From: Candidatus Oscillochloris fontis
GTDB lineage: Bacteria > Chloroflexota > Chloroflexia > Chloroflexales > Chloroflexaceae
DNA: 38,472 bases
Reading direction: 5' to 3'
Assembly (NCBI RefSeq): GCF_004138135.1
Contig: NZ_RYFD01000044.1
Location: 1-38,472 of the forward strand
The notes below the pieces were generated by a model. It saw nothing but the letters and a program-made list of their open reading frames with translations. It made no database searches and had not been told where the DNA came from. Position 1 is the stretch's first letter; every line of letters starts with the position of its first letter. The position numbers and the translations under genes are program-made. Below are positions 24,956 through 33,352 of this stretch, piece by piece.

Positions 24956-25941
24956 TAAAACTCGCCCGCAAAATGGCATGCCGCCCAATGCCCTTTGCGC
25001 TTCTCGGCAAATTCTGGGTCTTGCTCGCTACAGATCGGGCGCGCGATCCAGCAGCGCGGGTGGAAGCGGCAACCTGTGGGTGGGTTGATCGGGCTGGGGA
25101 CATCGCCCTGCAAGACGATCCGCTCGCGCCGGGCGGTCGGGTCGGGGTTGGGGATGGCCGAGATGAGTGCCTTGGTGTAGGGGTGGAGTGGCTCGCGGAA
25201 GAGATCTTCACGGCTGGCCAGTTCGACCATCTTGCCCAAGTACATCACGCCCACGCGGTCGGAGATGTGCTCAACCACACTTAGGTTGTGGGCAATGAAG
25301 AGGTAGGTTAGCCCAAATTCGCGTTGCAGGTTGCGCAGCAGATTGAGCACCTGGGATTGGATCGAGACATCGAGCGCACTCACTGGCTCGTCACAGACGA
25401 TCAGCTTGGGTTCCATAATCAGAGCGCGGGCGATGCCGATGCGCTGGCGCTGGCCGCCGGAGAACTCGTGAGGGAAGCGGTTGGTCTGGCTGGAGTGTAG
25501 TCCGACCTTCGCCAACACCTCGCGCACACGCTCCTGGCGCTCCTTGGGCGTGCCGATACCATGGATCACCAAGCCCTCGGCGACACTCTCGCCCACGGTG
25601 ATGCGCGGATCAAGTGAGGCATACGGGTCTTGAAAGACGATCTGCATATCGCGGCGTAGCGACTTCATCTGGCGACTACTCGCCTTGAGGACATCCTTGC
25701 CCTCAAAGAGCACCTCGCCCGATGTAGCCTGCTCCAAACGCAGAATCGTGCGCCCGGTGGTGGTTTTGCCACAGCCACTCTCGCCCACCAAGCCCAGCGT
25801 CTCCCCTTTGCGCACATGAAAATTCACCCCATCAACCGCCTTAACCGTAGCCACCGTATGGCGTAGGAGGCCACCCTTGATCGGGAAATATTTCTTCAGG
25901 TTATTGACTTCCAGCAGATGCTCACCATTCGCTACAGCCAT
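24955..25941 (-). CDS. dppF: Peptide ABC transporter ATP-binding protein (DppF/OppF type)
   Basis: This 328-residue ATPase powers peptide uptake. Walker A is G-E-S-G-C-G-K-T-T, the signature is F-S-G-G-Q-R-Q-R, Walker B is L-I-V-C-D-E-P with the D-loop S-A-L-D, and the C-terminal oligopeptide-transporter extension has [11 protein letters not shown] with cysteines that may bind an Fe-S cluster as in DppF. GAGGTGA before the ATG overlaps the stop of the preceding ATPase gene. It is last in the transporter operon. dpp versus opp naming is not resolved by sequence. Confidence 0.93.
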   Translation of the reverse strand: MAVANGEHLLEVNNLKKYFPIKGGLLRHTVATVKAVDGVNFHVRKGETLGLVGESGCGKTTTGRTILRLEQATSGEVLFEGKDVLKASSRQMKSLRRDMQIVFQDPYASLDPRITVGESVAEGLVIHGIGTPKERQERVREVLAKVGLHSSQTNRFPHEFSGGQRQRIGIARALIMEPKLIVCDEPVSALDVSIQSQVLNLLRNLQREFGLTYLFIAHNLSVVEHISDRVGVMYLGKMVELASREDLFREPLHPYTKALISAIPNPDPTARRERIVLQGDVPSPINPPTGCRFHPRCWIARPICSEQDPEFAEKRKGHWAACHFAGEF

Positions 25942-25947
25942 ACTGCA

Positions 25948-26949
25948 TCACCTCTTCTCGACATAGAGCCAGCAACGTACCCGCCGCCCATCGGCAAACT
26001 CCAGCATAGCTGGATCGTTCTCACACGCCGCAAAACGGTGGCTACAGCGTGAAGCAAAGCGGCAGCCGGTAGGCGGATTGATCAGACTGGGCACAGTACC
26101 CGGAATGACCTCCAACTCATCGCGCACCTGCCCCAGCATGGGCATCGAATTAAGCAAGCCCTGGGTGTAGGGATGTTTAGGGTCGGCAAAGAGCGCACGC
26201 ACACTGGCATATTCCACAATCTGCCCCGCATACATCACGGCGACACTATCGGCCATTTCGGCCACCACACCCATGTCGTGGGTAATCAGGATGATCGAGG
26301 TATTGATCTTCTCGCGCAGCGCACGCATCAGATCGAGGATCTGGGCCTGGATGGTGACATCGAGCGCCGTCGTTGGCTCGTCGGCGATCAGCAACTCCGG
26401 GTTGCAGGCAAGCGCCATGGCAATCATGACGCGCTGGCACTGGCCACCAGAGAGTTCGTGGGGATACTGTCGCATGCGTCGGTTGGGATCGGGCAAGCCA
26501 ACCATCGAGAGCAGTTCGCGGCAACGCCCATTGGCCTCTTCGCCCTTCAGCCCCTGGTGGATCTCCAACGTCTCGATGATCTGATCACCAACCCGAAAGA
26601 CCGGATTGAGCGCGGTAGTGGGTTGCTGGAAGATCATAGAGATGCGGTTGCCACGAATATGACGCATCTCCTCGTCATTCAGCGTCAGCAGATCCACCCC
26701 ATCAAAAAAGACCGTCCCCGCCACCACGCGCCCCGGTCGGCTCACCAGGCGCAGGATCGAGAGCGAGGTGACACTCTTACCGGAACCACTCTCACCCACA
26801 ATACCGAGCGTCTCGCCCCGATGCAACACAAGATCAATCCCATCAACCGCCTGAACCACCCCCTCCTCGGTAAAGAAGTGGGTCTTGAGACCCGTGACGC
26901 GCAGAATCTCCTGGGTTGGTTCGGCTGAACGGTGCGGTGCGGTCGTCAC
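25948..26949 (-). CDS. dppD: Peptide ABC transporter ATP-binding protein (DppD/OppD type)
   Basis: This 333-residue ATPase pairs with the DppF-like subunit. Walker A G-E-S-G-S-G-K-S, signature L-S-G-G-Q-C-Q-R and Walker B L-L-I-A-D-E-P-T-T-A-L-D are intact; the C-terminal P-P-T-G-C-R-F-A-S-R-C extension is present. The start is GTG at 26949, preceded by AAAGGAG, which overlaps the dppC stop. It ends six bases before the next gene. Confidence 0.93.
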   Translation of the reverse strand: MTTAPHRSAEPTQEILRVTGLKTHFFTEEGVVQAVDGIDLVLHRGETLGIVGESGSGKSVTSLSILRLVSRPGRVVAGTVFFDGVDLLTLNDEEMRHIRGNRISMIFQQPTTALNPVFRVGDQIIETLEIHQGLKGEEANGRCRELLSMVGLPDPNRRMRQYPHELSGGQCQRVMIAMALACNPELLIADEPTTALDVTIQAQILDLMRALREKINTSIILITHDMGVVAEMADSVAVMYAGQIVEYASVRALFADPKHPYTQGLLNSMPMLGQVRDELEVIPGTVPSLINPPTGCRFASRCSHRFAACENDPAMLEFADGRRVRCWLYVEKR

Positions 26950-26961
26950 AAAGGCTCTCCT

Positions 26962-27954
26962 TTAAGCACGCTGGTGCGGATCGAGTGCATCACGCAGGCC
27001 ATCGCCAATATAGTTGACCGCCATCGAACAGAGCAGGATAGGCAGAGTTGGGATGAGTGGCATCCAGGGGTGTTGGAACATAAAACTCTGGGCAAAGTTG
27101 ACCATATTGCCCCAGGTGGGGGTCGGATCTTGGATGCCAAAACCCAGCACACTGATCGCCGATTCGGCCACCAGGAAGGAATTCACATTCAGGGTGAAAT
27201 CAACGATCATCGGTGGCAGTGCATTGGGAAAGACATGGCGCGCCATAATACGAGCATTAGAAGCGCCCAGGGCACGCGAGGATTCGATATAGACATTCTC
27301 GCGGACTGAAAGCACCATCCCGCGCATCAGGCGGCATGTGCTGGTCCAACCGAGCAGCGCCAGCACCACAATGATCATAAAGATGATACGTGACTCACGT
27401 TCGGTGACAGCAAACGACCATGCCATAAACGCATTGAGAAAGCCAGGAATAGGGATGGCATTGATATTCTGCACCGCCACGGCGGAGAGAATGAGCAGGA
27501 TGGGTAGGGTGGGGAAACTAGCAACCACCTCTAGGGTGCGGCTGATCGCAATATCAACCCAACCACCGAAGTAGCCTGCCAACATGCCCAGTACGATTCC
27601 AATGGTTGAAGCGATGACCGTTGAAAAGATCGCCGTACCAAGCGAGGTTCGCGAGGCATACAGCAAGCGGGTGAAATAATCCCGTCCGAGATGGTCGGTA
27701 CCAAGCAGATGGAAGTCGCCATCACGATCCACACTCAACGGCGGCAAGGTGGTAGCGAAGATACGTGGAGCATCACGGGGGTAGGGGGCGATGAACGGGG
27801 CCAAGATTGCCAACAGTAAGAAGAAGCCGAGCACCCCAATCGAGATCATCGCGATCTTATGCTTGCGAAAGCGGCGCAGCACAATCGCCATTTGGCTCTC
27901 AGAGGGGCGCTTATCGGCCTCATCATTGGGAAGTGCCGTGGTGGTGGTTGCCAT
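26962..27954 (-). CDS. dppC: Peptide ABC transporter permease (DppC/OppC type)
   Basis: This 330-residue permease has an N-terminal cytoplasmic tail, a first helix at about 35-55, the OppC N-terminal region ending G-T-D-H-L-G-R-D, four or five further helices, and the EAA-like coupling loop E-S-S-R-A-L-G-A-S-N. The start ATG at 27954 has AGGAGG overlapping the stop of dppB, a sign of translational coupling. Confidence 0.93.
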   Translation of the reverse strand: MATTTTALPNDEADKRPSESQMAIVLRRFRKHKIAMISIGVLGFFLLLAILAPFIAPYPRDAPRIFATTLPPLSVDRDGDFHLLGTDHLGRDYFTRLLYASRTSLGTAIFSTVIASTIGIVLGMLAGYFGGWVDIAISRTLEVVASFPTLPILLILSAVAVQNINAIPIPGFLNAFMAWSFAVTERESRIIFMIIVVLALLGWTSTCRLMRGMVLSVRENVYIESSRALGASNARIMARHVFPNALPPMIVDFTLNVNSFLVAESAISVLGFGIQDPTPTWGNMVNFAQSFMFQHPWMPLIPTLPILLCSMAVNYIGDGLRDALDPHQRA

Positions 27955-27963
27955 ACACCCCTC

Positions 27964-29157
27964 CTACGAGATCCTGATACGCGGATCAACGATGGTATAG
28001 AGAATATCGGTGATCAGGATGCCCAAGAGGAGCAAGATCACATTGACAAACAGAATCGCCATAGCCACATTGTAGTCATTGCGTCCGAGCGCATCAATAA
28101 AGAGGCGTCCGATACCAGGCCAGTTGAAGACCGCTTCGGTGATCAGCGCACCGCCGAAGATGGTCGCCAACACCCCGGCCAGCAGCGTCACAAAGGGAAT
28201 GAGCGAGTTACGCAGGGCATGTTTGAGAATAACCACCTGCTCACGCACCCCTTTGGCACGGGCGGTACGGACATAATCTTGTTGCAGCACCTCTAACATA
28301 CTGCCACGCACAAAGCGGCTCCAACCGGCCAGATTGATGATGGTGAGCACCCCACACGGCATCAACACGCGCAAGAAGCGGTCGAGGAACGAACCCGCCT
28401 CGACCATTCCAATCAGGGGGATGGTGTAGTCACGCACGCCAACCGCATCACCGGGCGGCAAATAGGGTAAGCCAGCGCGTTGTGGCAGTACCGAGAAGAG
28501 CAGAATGAAGAAGATACCAAAGACAAAACTAGGCACTGAAGTCCCAATAAAGGCTATCGTAGTAGCAATATAGTCAAAACGCGAATACTGTTTGACGGCT
28601 GAATAGACCCCTAACGGCACCCCTAACAGAATAGCCAGCACAATCGAGCCACCCATGAGGTACAGGGTATAGGGCAAGCGCGACCAGATCAGATCGGTGA
28701 CGGGACGGCCACGCAACATCACCTGACTATCACCAAAATCGCCAAAGACCACCCCACGGCTCACCTTACGCCCTTCGAGATCGGCCAACGTGACCGTCTT
28801 TTCACAACCCTCTTCAACAATTTCAACCCGTCCATCGGGGTAGCGCAGGCGCACTTGGCCGGGAGTAGCACAGCCAACCACCCAATCCGCACCCACTGAG
28901 CCGAAGATCGGCCCCTTGGGCCAACCAACTAGCCAACGGCTAAAGCGAACGGGCATCGCGAGATCAAGTTCAAAGCGCTGCATCACGCGCTGAATATCTG
29001 ATTCGCGGATACGATTGGCACCACTATTCTGGCGCTCAGCGAGCAACACATCAATCGGGCCACCCGGTTGCACATAGAGCAAACCATACGAGAGCATGGC
29101 AGCAACAATCGTCACAAGGATCATTTGGAAGAGGCGTCGGATCAGAAAGGTTGTCAT
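27964..29157 (-). CDS. dppB: Peptide ABC transporter permease (DppB/OppB type) with enlarged extracytoplasmic loop
   Basis: This 397-residue permease is longer than the usual 305-340. The first helix is at about 9-29 and the OppB core begins near 150 with L-P-Y-T-L-Y-L. The EAA loop is R-T-A-R-A-K-G-V, and the C-terminus ends D-P-R-I-R-I-S. An extra segment of about 60 residues (about 76-135), with two cysteines and many charged residues, sits in the loop after the first helix, on the outer face where the binding protein docks. Start at 29157; the ribosome site is weak. It is separated from the binding-protein gene by 223 bases that contain repeat R3b. Confidence 0.9.
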   Translation of the reverse strand: MTTFLIRRLFQMILVTIVAAMLSYGLLYVQPGGPIDVLLAERQNSGANRIRESDIQRVMQRFELDLAMPVRFSRWLVGWPKGPIFGSVGADWVVGCATPGQVRLRYPDGRVEIVEEGCEKTVTLADLEGRKVSRGVVFGDFGDSQVMLRGRPVTDLIWSRLPYTLYLMGGSIVLAILLGVPLGVYSAVKQYSRFDYIATTIAFIGTSVPSFVFGIFFILLFSVLPQRAGLPYLPPGDAVGVRDYTIPLIGMVEAGSFLDRFLRVLMPCGVLTIINLAGWSRFVRGSMLEVLQQDYVRTARAKGVREQVVILKHALRNSLIPFVTLLAGVLATIFGGALITEAVFNWPGIGRLFIDALGRNDYNVAMAILFVNVILLLLGILITDILYTIVDPRIRIS

Positions 29158-29245
29158 CGCAGTCGTGCCTTTAGCATCCCGTAGGGGCGCAGCCGCGCCC
29201 ACATCCAGTGGAGGTTTGGGGGTGACTTGCCCATTGACACTACGT

Positions 29246-29370
29246 TTAGGGCTACCGCCCTAAAACCCATGGTTGGGGCTGCGCCCCAGAGCCTCTTTTT
29301 CTCGTATGTTGGCGGCTTCGCCGCCAACATACGAGAAAACAGCGTTCTTCGGGGGCGGCAAGCCGCCCAC
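29246..29370 (+). repeat. Modular palindromic repeat R3, copy b
   Basis: Modules are: TTTAGGGCTACCGCCCTAAA-like hairpin (about 29245-29264), TGGGGCTGCGCCCCA hairpin (29274-29288), large perfect hairpin (arms 29297-29316 and 29320-29339, loop TTC) and a GC-rich hairpin (29348-29369). Its distal arm differs completely from copy a but pairs perfectly. It lies between the binding-protein gene and dppB, so it may tune the ratio of their expression. A degenerate R2-like palindrome lies at 29182-29203. Confidence 0.85.
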
Positions 29371-29380
29371 AAAGATCATC

Positions 29381-31354
29381 CTACTTGACGAAGAGGTTCA
29401 TATCAACGTGCTCCCAGGTCGGGCTGGCAATCGTAAAGCCCTGCACCTCACCGGCCTCAGCGGCCTTAAGCACCGTCTCAACCTCAGCACCGGCCCCTAA
29501 GGTCTCGGTGCCCAACACGTCCACCTCACCGGTCAGCAACTGCGCCACGGCCTGCTGGGTGTCGGCGATGAACTTGATCACGATCTTCTTCACCTTCGGC
29601 TCACCACCGTAGTAGTTGGGGTTGGCGACAAAGGTCATGCTCTGACCCTTCTCCCAGCTCTCCAACACGTAGGGTCCGATGCTGAGCGGATCTTCGGTGA
29701 TCTCCAACACGCTCTCCCACTCACTGGCAGGCACATCAGCCAGCGTGCGGCCATCGGCCAGAACCTGGTGCGAAGGATACGCGCCCAGAGCATAGATCAT
29801 GTACTCTGGCCACTGCACACCCGGCAGGTAGGTGATGGTGTACGCGGAGTCGCTGGTGAACTCCACATCCTGACGCGACTCACAGACGCTCAGACTGACC
29901 GAACCCGACTCAGGATCGCAGTCAATCTTCTGCGCCAACTCGAAGTCGGCCGCCTTGAGTGGCTCACCATCTTCCCACTTGATGTCATCCTTGTAGGTGA
30001 AGGTGACCGCCAACTGCTTCATCGTGACCGTACCACTCTCGTAGGTGACGGTCTCGCCCGCAGCGTTGACGATCTCGACACCGGGGGCCAACTCGGCCGC
30101 TTCGCCAGCGGTGGTCCAAACCATATCACCAGCGGTGACTTCGACCTCATTGTTGACCGCGCCACCATTCTCCAGCGTCGGCAACTCGGTCAGCGCCTTG
30201 GGCTGGTAGTCGTAGCTATAGCTGGTGAAGGCCCAACCCTGCCCACCGTTATTGCCCGTCAGGTAGCCAGCCACACGCTGCACCGCCGAGCTCTCAATGA
30301 CGGTCCACATCGAGGCAGGCTCCTGGGTCAGACCGATAACGACCGTATCGCCATCGCTGACTTCCCACTCCTCGACATTCCCGGTCTGATACTCGGTCGG
30401 ATCGGGCTTGAAGTTGCTCAGACGGTTGGTAGCAGCAGCAGCCTCACTGCGGTTAAACAGGGGCAAGCTCACCATATCCTTGGTGAATTCCTGCTGGAAG
30501 ATGCCATACTGCTTGACACGTTCCTCGGTATCGAGGGTATTGTTGGCGGCAACAATCGCAGTACTTGCGGTCTGGTTGCACCAACCCATGTAGTTCTGGC
30601 CTTCCCAGTTGTTGCTGGGCAGAGGAATCTGGTTACAGGCATAGAGCGTATTGCCCTTGGGATCAGTCTCACCGACCCAGGCATACGCACCCAACTCAAA
30701 GTCGCGGCGGGCCAAGCCTGTGCTACTGCCGAACCACCACGAGCCAGGGGCATAGGTGGGGATAATCTGGATGCCACAGGCGGACATCTGCTGAATGAAG
30801 ACCGCCGACCACGTCTGGCGGAACTGGGCGTTGGTGGTGGTGAAGCTCAGCGAGAGTGGTTCGCCATCAGCGTTCTCACGCACCGAGGCACCCTCTGGCA
30901 ACGTCCAACCAGCCTCATCGAGCAACGCTGCACCCTTAGTAACATCGAAGGGGTAGGTCGTGATGCCCTCAGTCGCAGCGGCCCAATGGCCTTGGGGAAG
31001 GTTGGTATCCATAACCAATGCCAACTGCTCTTCCTCGCTCAACCAAGGATAGACCGAGGAGATCAGTTCGGGGCGGTTAGTGCAGTAGGCCATTGCCTGA
31101 CGCACCTTGGGATCACTCAGGATGGGGTGGGGGGTGCTAAAGGCTTCGCCAGCTACACCTGCACCGGGATCTGCATTGGGATCAGTGGTTGCCTCAACTA
31201 CCACAGTCTGGATTTCGGGGGCCGTCGTCTGCACGACAACCACCGTCTCTTTGATCGGAGCGGCTGCCGGGGCACCGCCACACGCCGCCAGCACCGGGGT
31301 GAGTAACCCCAGCGTCATCAACTTTGCAATCGAGCGTTTGGAGAACATAGTCAT
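29381..31354 (-). CDS. Peptide-binding lipoprotein (SBP_bac_5 family), apparently circularly permuted
   Basis: This 657-residue extracellular binding protein has a lipobox L-A-A-C (C25). After a short linker, residues 71-335 match what is normally the C-terminal half of the family (H-P-I-L-S-D-P-K-V-R-Q-A-M-A-Y-C, then L-L-D-E-A-G-W). Residues 336-657 match the normal N-terminal half (D-T-V-V-I-G-L-T-Q-E-P, D-I-K-W-E-D-G-E-P-L, G-P-Y-V-L-E-S-W, N-P-N-Y-Y-G-G, E-V-D-V-L) and stop at W-E-H-V-D-M-N-L-F-V-K, just where a normal protein would continue into H-P-I-L. The reading frame is open throughout. AAGGAGG before the ATG at 31354 sets the start. It is first in the operon, with a promoter at 31536-31564. 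Confidence 0.9.
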   Translation of the reverse strand: MTMFSKRSIAKLMTLGLLTPVLAACGGAPAAAPIKETVVVVQTTAPEIQTVVVEATTDPNADPGAGVAGEAFSTPHPILSDPKVRQAMAYCTNRPELISSVYPWLSEEEQLALVMDTNLPQGHWAAATEGITTYPFDVTKGAALLDEAGWTLPEGASVRENADGEPLSLSFTTTNAQFRQTWSAVFIQQMSACGIQIIPTYAPGSWWFGSSTGLARRDFELGAYAWVGETDPKGNTLYACNQIPLPSNNWEGQNYMGWCNQTASTAIVAANNTLDTEERVKQYGIFQQEFTKDMVSLPLFNRSEAAAATNRLSNFKPDPTEYQTGNVEEWEVSDGDTVVIGLTQEPASMWTVIESSAVQRVAGYLTGNNGGQGWAFTSYSYDYQPKALTELPTLENGGAVNNEVEVTAGDMVWTTAGEAAELAPGVEIVNAAGETVTYESGTVTMKQLAVTFTYKDDIKWEDGEPLKAADFELAQKIDCDPESGSVSLSVCESRQDVEFTSDSAYTITYLPGVQWPEYMIYALGAYPSHQVLADGRTLADVPASEWESVLEITEDPLSIGPYVLESWEKGQSMTFVANPNYYGGEPKVKKIVIKFIADTQQAVAQLLTGEVDVLGTETLGAGAEVETVLKAAEAGEVQGFTIASPTWEHVDMNLFVK

Positions 31355-31464
31355 CGTTGTTCGATCCTCCTTGACACAAACACAGATTCCGTCAACGTAC
31401 CGCATGGAACACCGGCACCATGAGGAAGGCCGATGGGTGGAGAGGTATACCCGACGATCACCTT

Positions 31465-31487
31465 CATTCCCAACGTATGTGGGAATG
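31465..31487 (-). promoter_or_regulatory. Hairpin in the leader of the peptide transporter operon
   Basis: CATTCCCA and TGGGAATG form an 8-bp stem around a 7-base loop within the roughly 175-base leader between the promoter and the binding-protein start. It could be a protein-binding palindrome or an RNA hairpin. Confidence 0.55.
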
Positions 31488-31535
31488 GAGGGTACTAGAT
31501 TGCTGCGATGTAATCACGTAGGGTATAGATGAAAA

Positions 31536-31564
31536 AGTATACGGTGGAATAGTAGCGGTGTCAA
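31536..31564 (-). promoter_or_regulatory. Promoter of the peptide transporter operon
   Basis: On the minus strand TTGACA (31564-31559), a 17-base spacer and TATACT (31541-31536). The gene-free stretch 31355-31819 also contains the leader hairpin and the promoter of the divergent M20-like gene; nothing else is evident there. Confidence 0.82.
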
Positions 31565-31751
31565 ATTTTCTAGGCAACAAAGTATGGACATTTATGGCAT
31601 TACAGAGGCGTAACACCGAGGTTGATCTCCATACAATGATGGCGCTTGATGAGCGCAATATAAGCGATTTAATGCAGTAACGCGGTGAGGTCGCTTGTCG
31701 TTCCAAGCACAGCATTGCAATTTAACAGATTGGTAGAGATGGCACGAGAGA

Positions 31752-31760
31752 TGCTATAAT
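31752..31760 (+). promoter_or_regulatory. Extended -10 promoter of the M20-like gene
   Basis: TGCTATAAT is a perfect extended -10 element about 60 bases before the GTG start. A weak TTGGTA lies at 31730-31735. Confidence 0.7.
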
Positions 31761-31819
31761 GCTCTAAAGACTCTCAACGGCGAACCGCTGTTACCAACAC
31801 TGTTGCCAGGAGCATCACT

Positions 31820-33148
31820 GTGTCTGCTCCATCCCTGCCCATGACTGCAAAACTGGCCCAGTGCCTAAGCGCTCTCTGTGCGCAACCCACCGGTACTGGT
31901 CAGCTTGACGACCTCCGGGCAGGCGCGGAGATGGTGGCTGTCCAGTTACGTAGCATTGGGATGCACGTGCGTATGCTGAGCCATGAGGGTGCCCCGCTGG
32001 TGGTTGGCTACCGCCCCGGACGTAGCCCTCGCACCCTCTTGCTCTACCACCACTACGATACCGCCCCGCCCGGCCCCTGGCGCGATTGGTCGCACGAGCC
32101 GTTTCAACTCGCCGAACGGAGCGGGTACCTCTTTGGACGTGGGGTGGTCGCTGGTAAAGGGCCACTGGCCGCCCACATTCAAGCCCTGCACACGCTCATT
32201 CAAGAGGATGGCGATCTACCATGTGGGGTACGCATCGTCGTCGAGGGCCACGGCATCAGCGGGAGTTCACACCTCACAGAACTCCTCAACACCCACCGCG
32301 ATCTCTTCCAGGCTGATGCGTGTCTGGCCAGTCAGGGTGAACGTGATTCCCATGGCGCTCCGCTCTGTTATAGCGGGGCCAAGGGCTGGCTTCAGGTGCG
32401 CTTGCACGTCCAGGGTGGTCCCTACCCATTGCACGCCGGGATGGCCTCTATTCTGCGCAATCCGCTCTGGCGGCTCACATGGGCGCTTGGCTCGATCAAG
32501 GGTGATGATGAGGATATTCGTATCGAGGGCTTCTATGATAGCGTCGAAGGCCCTTCGCGAGCCGAAAACGCGCTGCTGCGCCTCATCCGCATTGATGAGG
32601 CGGGCCGTCTGCAAGCGTGGCAGAGTAAGGAGTTTCTCTTTGGGATGAGTGGTGCGGCACTGGTACGCGCCGAAACGACTCTGCCAACCTGCAACCTGAG
32701 CGCGATCTGTTGCGAGCCACATACCGATCTGGCCTTCATTCCCGCAACCGCCTCGGCAATTATTGATTTTCAGTTGGTGCCCAACCAACGCCCAGAGGTG
32801 GTCTTCGATCTCCTCTGTCGGTACCTAAACGAACGTGGCTTCAACGATGTTCTCGTCGAACGAATGCCCGGTGGCTATCCGCCGGCTCACCAACCCCCCG
32901 ATACCCCCTTCGTCCAACAAGTAGCCGACGCCGGCGCGGCACTCTATGGCAGCCCACTCCATACCGTCCCGACTGGCCCGCTCACCATCCCACTCCACAT
33001 CTTCGCCGAACACCTCGCGATCCCCATCGCCTCGGTAGGTATGAACCGCCCCGATAGTGCCATCTATGGCCCCGATGAGCATGCGCCGCTGGAGGATCTG
33101 ACTCGCCACGCCGCGCTGTTGAGTGAGTTGATGCTGCGGTTTGCCTAA
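31820..33148 (+). CDS. M20-family peptidase-like protein with missing catalytic residues
   Basis: This 442-residue protein has the fold pattern of M20 dipeptidases, including the lid-domain region and a late H in D-E-H-A-P-L-E-D. The first ligand motif is H78-Y-D80. However, in the G-R-G-x-x-D segment the bridging Asp is replaced (G-R-G-V-V-A111-G-K-G), the catalytic Glu-Glu pair is replaced by Gly-Ile (E-G-H-G145-I146-S-G-S), and the next acidic ligand region reads C-L-A-S-Q-G. It therefore probably does not hydrolyse peptides by the standard two-zinc mechanism. The start is GTG at 31820 with AGGAG seven bases upstream. It is divergent from the peptide transporter operon, so a binding or regulatory role for peptides is possible. 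Confidence 0.82.
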   Translation: MSAPSLPMTAKLAQCLSALCAQPTGTGQLDDLRAGAEMVAVQLRSIGMHVRMLSHEGAPLVVGYRPGRSPRTLLLYHHYDTAPPGPWRDWSHEPFQLAERSGYLFGRGVVAGKGPLAAHIQALHTLIQEDGDLPCGVRIVVEGHGISGSSHLTELLNTHRDLFQADACLASQGERDSHGAPLCYSGAKGWLQVRLHVQGGPYPLHAGMASILRNPLWRLTWALGSIKGDDEDIRIEGFYDSVEGPSRAENALLRLIRIDEAGRLQAWQSKEFLFGMSGAALVRAETTLPTCNLSAICCEPHTDLAFIPATASAIIDFQLVPNQRPEVVFDLLCRYLNERGFNDVLVERMPGGYPPAHQPPDTPFVQQVADAGAALYGSPLHTVPTGPLTIPLHIFAEHLAIPIASVGMNRPDSAIYGPDEHAPLEDLTRHAALLSELMLRFA

Positions 33149-33186
33149 CCTGGCCTTGTGGGGGCTTCGCCTAGCATCCCGGTTTT

Positions 33187-33265
33187 GACGCAAAGTTTTC
33201 AACAAAATCTTTGCGTCTCTGCGCCTTTGCGTCAATGCGAGGATTCTGTTTACCCCAAGTGTGAA
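33187..33265 (+). repeat. R4 repeat, upstream of the EtfD promoter
   Basis: The element contains GACGCAAAG and CTTTGCGTC as an inverted pair, then GCGCCTTTGCGTCAAT and TTTACCCCAAGTGTGAA. An inverted relative lies at 38394-38472. The end GTGAA is 21 bases before the -35 box at 33287. Gene-free 33149-33352 holds this element and the promoter. Confidence 0.85.
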
Positions 33266-33286
33266 CAGGTACCTAACCTGATTGGT

Positions 33287-33315
33287 TTGACGGGCTGTGT
33301 CACGGATGCTATGAT
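33287..33315 (+). promoter_or_regulatory. Promoter of the EtfD-like gene
   Basis: TTGACG (33287-33292), a 17-base spacer and TATGAT (33310-33315), with TGC before the -10 (extended). Confidence 0.75.
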
Positions 33316-33352
33316 GCCGCCCTATCAGCCGTTGGTGTAGAAAGGGGCAGGG

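Noticed and set aside
24852-25211. Longer E2 N-terminus
   Set aside because: The extension reads through the tandem repeat and the dppF coding region in another frame; the lipoyl domain begins right after the ATG at 24851, which has a good ribosome site.
29381-31354. Binding-protein gene as a pseudogene fragment
   Set aside because: The frame is open over 657 residues with signal peptide, promoter and ribosome site, and both halves are complete; order, not integrity, is abnormal.
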